Origin: Leuctra nigra
Lineage: Eukaryota > Arthropoda > Insecta > Plecoptera > Leuctridae
Length of the DNA stretch: 64,000 bases
Direction: 5' to 3'
Assembly (NCBI GenBank): GCA_934045905.1
Contig: OW203762.1
Location: 10,507,647 to 10,571,646 of the forward strand
The position numbers and the translations under genes are program-made. The notes beneath the pieces are model-generated. The model saw only the letters and a list, made by a program, of their open reading frames with translations. It made no database searches and was not told where the DNA came from. The stretch's first letter is position 1. Every line of letters begins with the position of its first letter. Below are positions 51,201-54,706 of this stretch, one piece after another.

Positions 51201-52398
51201 GTATTCCACTGAATGCTTTTAGCTGAGTGCATAACTAATGTTGATAATATAGACAATGAAGGTCACGCCACAGGCTCCGACGTCCAAGGTTAATCAGATG
51301 CAATGGTATTAATCGACATCCTGATCATTGTGCACTTCTGTTGCAACCCCCTGGCGGACACAATGGGCATCATGACCATTGACTGACGTACAGCATCACA
51401 ACTGCATTCCCAGAAAAACTCTAACCTTGCAGTTATTATACAAGCTGCACAATGTAGCACGGAGTATAGACCAATCAAAAATTATCTAGGTGGCAATGGT
51501 TCCGAAAAAAACTCAAATGTTGCAATGTTCAATTTTGCATAGTGATCACGATTCATGACCAACTTTCTCATATTCTACACATTTTCAGTCCAATCGGTTA
51601 AGAACCTATTATTTTGATTTGTTGCCGTTTTAAGAGTATTGAATAGCTGCACAAAGGTGATTTTTCGACCGACCAAATTTGCGCACTGCTCATTGATCTT
51701 TTGTTTGGAGGTTTTGTTCGCTCATCAACGCGTTAGCGGCGTTACACAATTCATAGCTTTCACGAACTTCTTTTGTTTTATATCAGCAATGCAAAATTAT
51801 TGAATTTTTCACCTGAGGACGGACATTTTGTTGGTACGTAGACGGGTCAGATTATAACTTTATTGAGGTAAATCGATGTATTTTTGTAATGCGAGTGATT
51901 CCGCTTTGTATACTAAAGATATCTCCGGAGCCGATACAATTTCCCAGGTACCCCTATAAAATATCGTCAAAAAATCACACAACTATTATGTGATTCACAA
52001 TTGAATCACAGCTATTCTGCATGCCATCAAGATGGTGGCAGGCAATAATGAGATGGCATCACGTGCAAACTATGAATTACAGAGAAATGTACTGACCGAC
52101 TGTGAATGCTGCACACGTAGGAGTCTGTCTACAGATGGCCGTGCAGTCCCTGGTGATCCCTGTTCCCGGCTGCGTCAGGATCCCCTGGGAAGCCCCGAAC
52201 ATGAACTTCACTCCCGTCGTCTTCTCGTACGTCTCCGTGCCGCCGAAACACTGACCTGCAGGACAGAGTGGCAGATAACTACCCGACAGACAACTAGCAG
52301 ACATAGTTCACAGTGCAGAGCTTACCTGTAGCATGGTGGGCAATTATTGTAACTAGTAGAAAGTATAGAGCTAAGTTCTTCCATCGAACACTTTTAAT
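11649..52398 (-). CDS. Twelve-PAN, ZP-domain transmembrane protein (26 exons; initiator exon not found)
   Basis: Joined exons (5' to 3'): 52398-52326, 52255-52097, 50161-50051, 46135-45979, 38192-38065, 36417-36311, 33107-32963, 32381-32112, 30437-30162, 28757-28572, 25716-25576, 25154-24828, 24073-23813, 23326-23175, 22856-22261, 22103-21892, 21212-20943, 20459-20202, 19702-19530, 18788-18622, 18229-17999, 17269-17119, 14178-13878, 13401-13259, 12748-12625, 11911-11649. All phases match; total 5382 nt. Order: signal peptide (~1-24), PAN1-12 (~25-1276), ZP (~1277-1520), furin site RRRRS (~1529), acidic/Thr/Ser stalk, membrane helix (~1715-1740), 50-residue tail. ZP proteins of this class polymerise in the apical matrix after furin release and shape cuticle, bristles or sensory caps. 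The nearest known plan is NompA and the trynity/nyobe/morpheyus/neyo group, which have fewer PAN modules. The exact orthologue is not identifiable from sequence alone. Confidence 0.9.
12625..12748 (-). CDS. PAN-ZP exon 25: basic/Pro-rich stalk
   Basis: 124 nt, phase 0 to 1: LVVGEDTLPKTTPSKKPSTN, YNTPFEKPPSERDQVDS. No recognised domain. The phases fit both neighbours exactly. Confidence 0.75.
13167..13189. repeat. Poly-C tract
   Basis: A run of about 20 C in the intron between exons 24 and 25. One of at least ten G/C homopolymers in the window. Confidence 0.85.
13259..13401 (-). CDS. PAN-ZP exon 24: Ser/Thr-rich stalk
   Basis: 143 nt, phase 1 to 0: SASSADDTTSVSSTRMTSTS, EVKTTKAPEPDLPNELP. 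The composition fits an O-glycosylated stalk. Support comes from matching phases and splice sites (tttcccag acceptor, CGC/gtaagt donor), as there is no domain here. Confidence 0.75.
13878..14178 (-). CDS. PAN-ZP exon 23: last ZP Cys, furin site, acidic/Thr stalk
   Basis: 301 nt, phase 0 to 1. IRCSSGVHSFGRRRRSLDN carries the final ZP cysteine and a consensus furin site RRRR/S a few residues later. The following stretch is rich in Asp, Thr, Met and Ser (SEEDDDDVV, TTTTTLRS) and looks like a disordered juxtamembrane stalk. Cleavage here would free the polymerising ectodomain, as in other ZP proteins. Confidence 0.9.
14652..16700 (-). mobile_element. Penelope-like retroelement with GIY-YIG endonuclease, frameshifted 5' end
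   Basis: The main frame (16541-14652, about 629 codons) holds a reverse transcriptase followed by a GIY-YIG nuclease, the Penelope-like layout. RT marks: LTILPADKGKATVLL (~70), IYGLPKIHKPGIPLRPIVSS (~145), KLVSFDVVNLFPSVP (~213), LAMGSCLSPLLSNIF (~285), catalytic RYVDDILAI (~320). Nuclease: VYALPCQCQEVYIGETGRPL then IRIKEHRDN (~510-545). Further N-terminal sequence (ERFLMRSNFATPSSSYVLTG, EERVLALGL) sits one frame away at about 16550-16660, so a one-base-type frameshift in a G/T run splits the protein. The element lies in the PAN-ZP intron between exons 22 and 23, in the host gene's orientation. It is probably immobile now, but catalytic residues are intact. Confidence 0.93.
17119..17269 (-). 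CDS. PAN-ZP exon 22: ZP-C core
   Basis: CPRDPNIFPALQ, FADFKAFRFPSTATVNFVAT, VQFCQDVCEP. 151 nt, phase 2 to 0. GCP.D, AFRFP and FC.D.C.P are standard ZP-C signatures. Confidence 0.93.
17403..17809. mobile_element. Harbinger-like MITE, 407 bp
   Basis: Ends GGCTGCAAAC / GTTTGCAGCC (inverted) with a TTA target duplication (17400-17402 and 17810-17812). The interior is GC-rich, with several CGCCGCG-type palindromes and no frame of its own. A 3-bp TTA/TAA duplication with GGxCT ends suggests PIF/Harbinger. Confidence 0.75.
17999..18229 (-). CDS. PAN-ZP exon 21: ZP linker and start of ZP-C
   Basis: VRMRIVTRKGQEAAVVGLGD, ELQLKIDID, FGIFVRNLEART, ILTLIDNVG. 231 nt, phase 2 to 2. It matches the ZP-C start (VGD.L.L.I... 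F.I.VR.C/L.A.DG). The Cys often found after VR is Leu here; the paired Cys set is instead in the next exons. Confidence 0.92.
18300..18462. mobile_element. Short palindromic MITE (CGAGATCGT ends)
   Basis: Inverted ends TTTCGAGATCGTT / AACGATCTCGAAA enclose TGACGTCA-like segments. A relative with the same ends lies at 50501-50654 in the opposite orientation. No coding potential. Confidence 0.65.
18622..18788 (-). CDS. PAN-ZP exon 20: ZP-N, second half
   Basis: GRGRYVNHVVIQQNPVIMQE, TVRVECSFDAADQTVSY. It holds the fourth ZP-N cysteine. 167 nt, phase 0 to 2. The pattern I-QQNP is typical of the ZP-N strand. Confidence 0.92.
19221..19676 (-). repeat. 152-bp tandem array, three copies of a ZP exon 3' end plus donor
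   Basis: GTTACCTGTTGCACTG recurs at 19221, 19373 and 19525. Each unit holds the last ~40 codons of exon 19, its GT donor and about 30 bp of intron. Only the copy at 19525 is attached to the exon start. Splicing to a distal donor would add a frameshifting 152 or 304 nt. Confidence 0.95.
19530..19702 (-). CDS. PAN-ZP exon 19: start of ZP module (ZP-N)
   Basis: It encodes VRVDCTQADMLITFHFGIGF, then EGRVYATGNPQACFEMGNGQ and PMGTQCGTVQQ. It holds the first three ZP-N cysteines. 173 nt, phase 1 to 0, donor CAG/gtaact. Two further copies of the exon's 3' part and donor follow at 152-bp spacing, but they lack the start of the exon. Confidence 0.9.
20202..20459 (-). CDS. PAN-ZP exon 18: PAN12 (type C)
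   Basis: 258 nt, phase 1 to 1: PPNCEYSDMPGRFLPYTDRF, AECKRLCDQEREFSCRSFNY, ECFLSSDDTFAADKSALL, YSEHDTCSNG. The last PAN module, directly before the ZP module. The single-exon type C form here suggests that the introns in PAN3, PAN6 and PAN9 were either gained or lost separately. Confidence 0.93.
20566..20905 (+). mobile_element. 5S rRNA-derived SINE (SINE3 type)
   Basis: The head matches the 5S rRNA gene: CCGGTTCTCGCCAGATCAC, AGTAGTTGGATGGGTGACC (internal promoter region). A tail follows (CCTCCCTCCACCTGTTATCA, CGTCCTTCGGATGGGACGTT) that is shared with the second copy at 44852. It lies in the intron between exons 17 and 18. Confidence 0.82.
20943..21212 (-). CDS. PAN-ZP exon 17: PAN11 (type B)
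   Basis: 270 nt, phase 1 to 1: RPTCAKAWIFTRVPGYELST, RRQCQEECLREKRIVCRSAT, CKMSAQSRRTQPQLF, VDYIENECAPG. Donor CCGG/gtgagt. Confidence 0.93.
21213..21891. other. PAN-ZP intron between exons 16 and 17
   Basis: AT-rich, 679 bp. I see no gene or clear repeat. Confidence 0.6.
21892..22103 (-). CDS. PAN-ZP exon 16: PAN10 (type A), second part
   Basis: 212 nt, phase 2 to 1: SAECLVQCADMRQRCLAVSL, CYALQRS and LAYFQKICISG. It is the most divergent type A module, but the YFQKICISG end is kept. Confidence 0.9.
22261..22856 (-). CDS. PAN-ZP exon 15: PAN9 end, RYP-repeat linker, PAN10 start
   Basis: 596 nt, phase 0 to 2. TTEQCLLSGSSG and YAEKECT finish PAN9. Then comes a linker of about 130 residues rich in Pro, Gly, Tyr, Arg and Asp, with recurring DRYP / QYP units, and finally PCMNTLTYEKVAGATYGSAQ opens PAN10 (type A). 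The RYP linker looks like a matrix or elastomer-type spacer. It separates the third and fourth PAN triplets. Confidence 0.88.
23175..23326 (-). CDS. PAN-ZP exon 14: PAN9 (type C), first half
   Basis: 152 nt, phase 1 to 0: GGRCVYRSQQRDRQLIYTDK, SSCQHACDVEREFSCRSYTF. The phase-0 break just after the CRSYTF strand joins to TGSTTEQCLLSG in exon 15. Confidence 0.9.
23813..24073 (-). CDS. PAN-ZP exon 13: PAN8 (type B)
   Basis: 261 nt, phase 1 to 1: ASCGLAWIFERHINQELRGF, KTECADLCLEETGFVCRSAT, CRLSAEDRFTQPQAF, TDYIENLCS. Same type B marks as PAN2, PAN5 and PAN11. Confidence 0.93.
24218..24300 (+). mobile_element. tRNA-like pol III unit (SINE head)
   Basis: GCAGCGCAGTGGTTTGTTCG resembles an A-box region and GGGGTTCGATTCCCGTCCCC is a T-arm/B-box, ending in a run of eight T, a pol III terminator. 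The acceptor stem does not pair, so it is not a functional tRNA; a tRNA-derived SINE head fits better. Confidence 0.55.
24547..24593. repeat. Short perfect inverted repeat
   Basis: GGAACGAAAACGCTCCGT pairs with ACGGAGTGTTTTCGTTCC with one mismatch around an 11-base loop. It lies in the intron between exons 12 and 13. Function unknown; probably a MITE fragment. Confidence 0.7.
24828..25154 (-). CDS. PAN-ZP exon 12: poly-Gly linker plus PAN7 (type A)
   Basis: 327 nt, phase 1 to 1. About 21 consecutive Gly codons (mostly GGA/GGT) precede RCGYGSAEFEKVTGYELSG, KCATLCRSDPRCHGFNLDYN and VAYFQGICVKG. With exon 11 this makes a flexible Gly-rich hinge between the second and third PAN triplets. Its length may be polymorphic, as the codons form a trinucleotide repeat. 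Confidence 0.92.
25576..25716 (-). CDS. PAN-ZP exon 11: PAN6 (type C) end plus Gly-rich linker
   Basis: It encodes SAGNEAMMSRPGTNYYERDC, completing PAN6, then SGPLP followed by thirteen Gly and QYPSHG. 141 nt, phase 1 to 1. A long minisatellite begins directly at its acceptor. Confidence 0.88.
25717..27690. repeat. 39/42-bp minisatellite with ~405-bp higher-order repeats
   Basis: The unit GTGAGTTCTAGTCGCTCGAC + AAACAGACAACATCAACAG (39 bp) alternates with a 42-bp variant (TTGTTCGACAGACAACAG). A marked unit (CAACAGGTGTGTTCTAGTTG) recurs at about 26385, 26790 and 27198, so 405-408-bp blocks have themselves been duplicated. The array abuts the acceptor of exon 11, and its first unit is continuous with that exon's polypyrimidine tract. 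The 83- to 275-codon frames here come from unit lengths divisible by three and are not genes. Confidence 0.97.
28145..28502. mobile_element. Palindromic foldback MITE
   Basis: Two arms of about 170 bp (28145-28316 and 28333-28502) are imperfect reverse complements, with a 16-bp centre. Example pair: CAATATCTTTTACCAATG and CATTGGTAAAAGATATTG. No frame. It lies in the intron between exons 10 and 11. Confidence 0.85.
28572..28757 (-). CDS. PAN-ZP exon 10: PAN6 (type C), first part
   Basis: It encodes ETRCNFKSVANSYPRYLDLV, ERDCERLCYDYTDFICRSFS, YYQSGGQCFISSDDR. 186 nt, phase 1 to 1. This is the only copy followed by the rest of the exon; six more copies of its first 145 bp lie upstream to 29627. 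Using any of those acceptors would shift the frame. Confidence 0.9.
28572..29640 (-). repeat. 145-bp tandem array, seven copies of PAN6 exon start plus acceptor
   Basis: GTCTCGG/CTGTAAGAG recurs at 28757, 28902, 29047, 29192, 29337, 29482 and 29627, exactly 145 bp apart. The unit is the first ~143 nt of exon 10 plus the acceptor AG. The exon's own coding TCCTTCTCTTAC supplies the pyrimidine tract for the next unit's acceptor. Only the 28757 acceptor gives an open frame. The 97-codon frames are by-products. Confidence 0.97.
29880..29965 (-). mobile_element. tRNA-like SINE fragment
   Basis: The minus strand reads GGGTAGCCCATTTGACAGAG, then GAGGGTCCCGAGTTCGAGCC, giving A- and B-box-like segments spaced as in a tRNA. 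Stem pairing is poor. Likely a SINE head. Confidence 0.45.
30162..30437 (-). CDS. PAN-ZP exon 9: PAN5 (type B), complete module
   Basis: 276 nt, phase 1 to 1: GCEGRAWAFERRPGKEIRGH, RRDCMEACLAERRFPCRSAE, CKLSSEDRR, TEYLENQCLQ. The WAFER and YLENQC marks define type B. Its 5' edge and acceptor are triplicated upstream in a 127-bp array. Confidence 0.93.
30384..30778 (-). repeat. 127-bp tandem array, three copies of PAN5 exon edge plus acceptor
   Basis: GCGCACGTT recurs at 30427, 30554 and 30681. Units hold the 5' part of exon 9 and the acceptor (TGCGCAG), plus intron with TGCTACTGACATTCTCCCC. The upstream two copies have lost part of the exon segment. Confidence 0.92.
30779..32111. other. PAN-ZP intron between exons 8 and 9
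   Basis: AT-rich. Apart from the 149-bp MITE at 31412-31560 I see no gene or large repeat. Confidence 0.6.
31412..31560. mobile_element. Harbinger-like MITE, 149 bp hairpin
   Basis: Ends GAGCCCGTTTTTGTACC / GGTACAAAAACCGGCCC are inverted, with a TAA target duplication on both sides (31409-31411, 31561-31563). Sub-terminal AACTTTAGCTAA/TTAGCTA pairs extend the hairpin. Confidence 0.8.
32112..32381 (-). CDS. PAN-ZP exon 8: PAN4 (type A), complete module
   Basis: A single 270-nt exon, phase 1 to 1: QCEEGLFTFEKVTGHF, LECGARCLEAGADCPAFSLD, CFKLDRN, SYFEKMCLRG. It shares the FEKVTG start, CPAFSLDYN core and YFEKMCLRG end with PAN1 and PAN7. Confidence 0.93.
32730..32850 (-). mobile_element. SINE-like remnant
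   Basis: It shares AGTAGGGAACCTTCCCAACA, CGGTCAGGAAGGACGG and CGAATCTGGGTC (degenerate B-box, reversed) with 9003-9125 and 7060-7160. It lies between exons 7 and 8. Confidence 0.45.
32963..33107 (-). CDS. PAN-ZP exon 7: PAN3 (type C), second half
   Basis: It encodes ARGFTCRSFTYAMDEKRCYL, SGDDS, and ends YAEKQCSI. Phase 0 to 1, donor ATCA/gtaagt. The first 18 codons and the acceptor are reiterated in the 112-bp array immediately upstream (33108-34648). Confidence 0.9.
33060..34648 (-). repeat. 112-bp tandem array, fourteen copies of PAN3 exon start plus acceptor
   Basis: CTCGGGC/CTGGAAC recurs every 112 bp from 33107 to 34563, giving 14 copies. Each unit has the acceptor and the first 18 codons of exon 7, plus about 50 bp of intron. 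Paired variants (GGAACGACAAG, CGTGAACCCCC) recur 896 bp apart, so an eight-unit block was duplicated. The 75-codon plus-strand frames are by-products. Confidence 0.97.
34649..35608 (+). mobile_element. ACTAGGAAAACGC-family element, ~0.95 kb
   Basis: It starts ACTAGGAAAACGCTCTG and ends with GACGCTCGCTTCGCTCGCTC after an A-tract. Full relatives lie at 60683-61594 (same strand) and 62412-63330 (opposite), and a partial one at 60218-60560. Internally it repeats a loose ~150-bp module around CAAAGTTTCAAGTTGATCGA. No terminal inverted repeat or protein frame. Class unknown. Confidence 0.75.
35798..35927. mobile_element. Short hairpin MITE
   Basis: TACTATTCTATAACTTTCAA and AATTTTAAAGTTACATAATA form the ends of an imperfect palindrome with CGATTCTGCTGGAATCCGAT inside. 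Relatives lie at 11345-11440 and 49158-49273. Confidence 0.7.
36311..36417 (-). CDS. PAN-ZP exon 6: PAN3 (type C), first half, GC donor
   Basis: It encodes LPDCRYNVRQGNAVV, GECEALCDQ. Type C modules have C-x3-C followed by FxCRSFxY in the next part. The only donor that keeps the module is CAG/gcgagt, a GC-AG intron, phase 0, joining directly to ARGFTCRS of exon 7. Boundaries depend on that GC donor. Confidence 0.78.
36418..37750. other. PAN-ZP intron between exons 5 and 6, first part
   Basis: No gene seen. Positions 37541-37680 hold nearly three copies of a ~59-bp unit (ATGATGTTATCACGCTAGGA, GAGTTGACGCGTTGACC). Confidence 0.6.
37755..38045. repeat. 47-bp tandem array beside the exon 5 donor
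   Basis: Six units of GGTATTGATAGTTGGAGCAA + AGTGTGCCCATGAGTAACCA + TGGAGTT end 19 bp before the exon 5 donor boundary at 38064. The array does not include exon sequence. Confidence 0.92.
38065..38192 (-). CDS. PAN-ZP exon 5: PAN2 (type B), second half
   Basis: It encodes SAEYDESAGICRLSREDRRS and ends VDYLENQCVR, the type B ending. Phase 2 to 1. The donor is GAT/gtgagt. A 47-bp tandem array lies just past the donor, and a 952-bp near-perfect palindrome begins 26 bp upstream of the acceptor. Confidence 0.88.
38219..39170. repeat. Near-perfect 419-bp inverted repeat with 114-bp spacer
   Basis: Arms 38219-38637 and 38752-39170 are equal in length and differ at only a few positions. The spacer is purine-rich (GAAGAAGGTGATGAAGGAAA). 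The left arm begins 26 bp upstream of the exon 5 acceptor. In the pre-mRNA it would fold into a ~419-bp duplex. It could be a young foldback element or a local inverted duplication. The ~60-77 codon mirror frames on each arm are not convincing genes. Confidence 0.95.
39171..40711. other. PAN-ZP intron between exons 4 and 5
   Basis: AT-rich. It includes a poly(AT) run near 40500. Nothing gene-like. Confidence 0.6.
43711..43787 (-). mobile_element. tRNA-like SINE piece in the second duplicate
   Basis: The minus strand reads GTTGGCGCAATAGACAGTGC (A-box-like) and GGTCGCCGGTTCGATACCGG (B-box/T-arm), with good T-arm pairing but no matching acceptor stem. It is absent from the first duplicate, so it arrived after the duplication or was lost from the other copy. 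Confidence 0.55.
44050..44126 (-). mobile_element. Second tRNA-like SINE piece
   Basis: The minus strand reads GGCCTGAATAGCTGAATTAT and AACGGGTTCGATTCCCGATC: A- and B-box-like segments with a paired T-arm. It is also missing from the first duplicate. Confidence 0.5.
44852..45720 (+). mobile_element. 5S-derived SINE interrupted by a foldback insertion
   Basis: The head ACGGTTCTCGTCAGTTGGGA, GGTGGGTGACC and body CGTCCTTCGGATGGGACGTT match the copy at 20566-20905. Homology breaks after GACGTTAAG at 45070 and resumes near CTTGGTACCTTTCGTCAGG at about 45612. The insert contains an inverted repeat (45113-45226 with 45312-45415, e.g. AGGGTTATCCCTTGG / CCAAGGGATAACCCT). Confidence 0.8.
45979..46135 (-). 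CDS. PAN-ZP exon 4: PAN2 (type B), first half
   Basis: It encodes SNLVSMCGDRLWAFERVVGA, KTECEKLCLFETSFTCR. Type B modules begin C-x4-WxFER. Phase 1 to 2, so the intron cuts the Arg codon of CRSAEY. Confidence 0.88.
46247..46397. mobile_element. Hairpin MITE with TGAACTCTC ends
   Basis: Ends TGAACTCTC / GAGAGTTCA and inner arms GTTCTGCTAGGTCGAGAAAG / CTTTCTCGACCTAGCAGAA. A second copy lies at 59587-59737, inside a hAT-like element. Confidence 0.8.
46400..47692. other. PAN-ZP intron between exons 3 and 4
   Basis: AT-rich. Near 47395 a GGGGTTCGATTACCGCG box suggests another SINE remnant. No gene. Confidence 0.55.
47693..47971. mobile_element. hAT-like MITE (CAGTGGCGG family), 279 bp
   Basis: Ends CAGTGGCGGCTAT / ATAGCCGCCACTG with the 8-bp duplication CTGAAAGA at 47685-47692 and 47972-47979. 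Shorter relative of 9575-10342. Confidence 0.9.
48175..48774. mobile_element. hAT-like element (CAGTGTTGAATCCAG ends), 600 bp
   Basis: Ends CAGTGTTGAATCCAG / CTGGATTCAACACTG with the 8-bp duplication GGAGTAGG at 48167-48174 and 48775-48782. It contains two long G/C homopolymers that form a C/G hairpin (48200-48236) and another poly-C at 48665-48683. No transposase. Confidence 0.9.
48871..49040. mobile_element. Palindromic element with ~77-bp arms
   Basis: GGCCAATTCTTGAGTTTTCG and its mirror AACTCAAGAATTGGCC bound two arms that match almost perfectly around a 16-bp loop. Diverged relatives lie at 11140-11270 and 19885-19945. Confidence 0.88.
49158..49273. mobile_element. Short hairpin MITE
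   Basis: GGGCCCCTATTCTATAACTT to GTTCTAGAATAGGGCCCC, an imperfect palindrome related to 35798-35927. Confidence 0.75.
50051..50161 (-). CDS. PAN-ZP exon 3: PAN1 (type A), second half
   Basis: It encodes DYENSRCQSFNLDS and ends SNFFEKICLRG, the type A ending (YF/FF-xK-ICxxG). 111 nt, phase 1 to 1. The split of PAN1 after the CAAFTV strand is not shared with PAN4 and PAN7, which are single exons. Confidence 0.88.
50162..52096. other. PAN-ZP intron between exons 2 and 3
   Basis: It contains the MITE at 50501-50654, a poly-G run at about 50697-50724, another near 50970, and a piece at 51700-51740 resembling the ACTAGGAAAACGC family end (CTCATCAACGCGTTA). No gene. Confidence 0.6.
50501..50654. 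mobile_element. Palindromic MITE related to 18300-18462
   Basis: Ends TTCGAGATCGTTCGAG / CTCGTACAATCTCGAAAA, with GTGACGTCA, TCTGACGTCA and CGTATGAAATTTGTCTCGTA in common with 18300-18462. Confidence 0.65.
52097..52255 (-). CDS. PAN-ZP exon 2: PAN1 (type A), first half
   Basis: It encodes QCFGGTETYEKTTG, RDCTAICRQTPTCAAFTV. Type A modules begin with Cys plus a YEK/FEK-x-TG motif and have C-x3-C followed by CxxF. Phase 1 at both ends, 159 nt. Confidence 0.85.
52326..52398 (-). CDS. PAN-ZP exon 1 seen: signal peptide
   Basis: It encodes IKSVRWKNLALYFLLVTIIA then HHAT: basic residues, a hydrophobic core, a small residue before the likely cleavage. The acceptor (tcttttctttcag) shows that an upstream exon supplies the Met. 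The in-frame sequence just upstream has a stop, so this exon cannot start translation. The donor CAG/gtaagc is phase 1. The ATG at the TGGAAG codon is out of frame with the rest. Confidence 0.8.
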
Positions 52399-53036
52399 CT
52401 GAAAGAAAAGAGGTTTGTATTATTATTTAAATAGATAGGTATACCTTCATTTTCCAGTGATAAGTACCACGCGGCTAACAATAACAAATACAAAAACCGA
52501 AATCGTCAAAAGTTTAAACTACTTATTACATAAAAGTAGATCTTCGTTAGTTCCCCCCCCCACCCCCCCCCCCCCCTCCCGCGTACGGATTTTATTTGTG
52601 AGGTGTTGTAGTTGGGAGTGTTGGCTGTGAAACCAGTTTGGATCGTCACAAATATTTTGTTTGATTTCCCCAAAATGAAGTGGTTTCGCTAAATAAATAT
52701 TGGTTTCGATATAATTGCCTGAGCAATGGGGAATAGGTGAATGTTGAGATTATATTTTGTTTATATACAGAATAGCCTCATAGAGCAATGTGAAATTTTA
52801 TTAATTTTTTAAATTCATATATTTCCCATACTTAATTTATTAGTTTTCGACATTTCACTCCTCTGCAAAAACAAGCTGTACGTCACACGCCGTGTTCCCT
52901 GTGTTACGGGATGCATAGAATTGGCTCTGGCTAACATTATCATAACATAAAACATAAATCTTAATTTTAAGATTTAAAATTAGTAGCAGATGAAATTTGC
53001 CCTGTAATTTCAAAATTTATTAATCTCTCGTTTCAG

Positions 53037-54706
53037 TTTGCCACCATACCTACTTTGCTTAAACAATCAATTTTGCGACCAATATTTAAGGGTGGCGATC
53101 ACAAATGTTTCAAAAACTATCGTCCTATCGCAATCCTTCCAGCAATAGATAAAATAATGGAGCGGCACGTAGCTGACCAGATTATAAATTATTTAAATAC
53201 CTTTAATTTGATTAGTTCAAAGCAATATGGTTTCCAAAAAGGAAAAAGCACTGGCCAACTTCTGAATGATTTTTCAGATGTAATTTACAGCGCACTTGAC
53301 AAGAATCTATGTGTTGTGGCTGTGTTCATTGATTTTTCCAAAGCCTTTGACACCTTATTACATGATAAGTTAATATGTGCTTTGGAAAGGGTGGGAATAA
53401 GAGGTCCAGTTCTTAATTGGTTCCGCGATTATGTTTCAAATAGATTTATGACTGTAAAACTTGGTACAGTTTTTAGCAAACTTGAACCTATCAAATCAGG
53501 CGTACCCCAAGGTTCAATTTTAGGTCCATTATTATACTTATTATATGTAAACGACATGTTGAATGTGGTAAATAGAAGTTCGATATTTTTGTACGCAGAT
53601 GATACTGCAATTGTGGCAGTCCATAAGCACTTCTCAGTAGCTAATGAGTATTTACAAGCTGATTTTACAAATGTCTTGCGGTGGGCTCATGATAATGGAC
53701 TAACTATTAATAGCAGCAAAACTAAAGTAATGCATATTCATTCTCCATTTAAATCAGTAGAGGAAGTTAGACTCATTTGTCATGACTATGCTTGCATTCA
53801 CCGTAATTTCAACTTACAATCCACCTCCTCAAATCGATCTGACTGTACATGCAAAATTAAGATAGTAAATACTGAAGAGTTAGTTTATTTGGGACTTATC
53901 ATAGACAGTAAATTTAAATGGAATGCCCACATCGAGCAAGTGTGTCGAAAATTGAGGTCTGGAATGTATAGTATTAGAACTTTAAAACCATACGTTAACC
54001 ATAAAACATTAATTACAGTATATTTGGCATTAGTTGAATCTATAATCAGATATGGCATTTTGGCTTGGGGGCATACGACTGATTCATACCTTAATAAAAT
54101 AGACAATATACAGAAAAGAATATATAAAATTATTTGGCCGGACAAGGTAATACGGGAAAGAGATTGCAAATTGTTCTCAGTAAAACAAATTCATGTTTAT
54201 ACTTTCCTTCTAACAAATTATTACATACAAGATCATAAAATACCAGTGCAACATAATTATGGTACTAGAAATAAAGATAGATATGTGGCCCCAAGTTTAC
54301 ATTATAATTCATATGGTTTGCAAAACAGAAAATCATTAATTCCTCATTATTTTAATATGCTCCCTCATGAATTAAGAAATTTGAAGAAAATATCAGATGT
54401 TAAAAATATCATTAGAAAATGGGTCTCCGAGAATCTTTCAAATCTTCCAAATGCATAATTTCCCTTGATTGCTGAAATTAGTATATATAGTTTTTGAATA
54501 TTTGTCACTGTATATGTGCATTCTTCCCTTGAGTGTATTATAAATGTATTTTTAGTTTTTTTTTAGTGTATTAAGTGTTTGTATTGTGTTTATAATTAGT
54601 GTGTAGCCCCGCAGACAAGCCATCCTATTGGTTTAGCGGGGCTACAATAATATGTAATTTGTACTTTTCTAAATAAATAAAAATTAAAAAAAAAAAAAAA
54701 AAAAAA
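53037..54706 (+). mobile_element. 5'-truncated non-LTR retrotransposon (Jockey-like RT)
   Basis: One frame (through 54458) encodes a reverse transcriptase and the C-terminal part of an ORF2-like protein: KNYRPIAILPAIDKIMERHV, QYGFQKGKSTGQL, AVFIDFSKAFDTLLHDKLIC, SGVPQGSILGPLLYLLYVND, catalytic FLYADDTAIVA, GLTINSSKTKVM. The endonuclease half is missing, typical of 5' truncation. A 3' UTR has a 10-bp stem GTAGCCCCGC/GCGGGGCTAC, AATAAA, and a poly-A tail at about 54684-54706. It sits upstream of the signal-peptide exon, in antisense to the PAN-ZP gene, probably in its first intron. The frame is intact. Confidence 0.9.
54600..54645 (+). ncRNA. 3' stem-loop of the non-LTR element
   Basis: GTAGCCCCGC at 54602 pairs perfectly with GCGGGGCTAC at 54636, closing a ~24-nt loop, about 40 nt before the poly-A. 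A stem-loop here is the usual recognition element for the element's own reverse transcriptase in some non-LTR families. Role inferred. Confidence 0.55.

Noticed and set aside
52326..52398. Translation start at the ATG within exon 1 (MEELSSIL)
   Set aside because: That frame is not the one that continues into PAN1; the in-frame reading is a signal peptide whose Met must come from an upstream exon.
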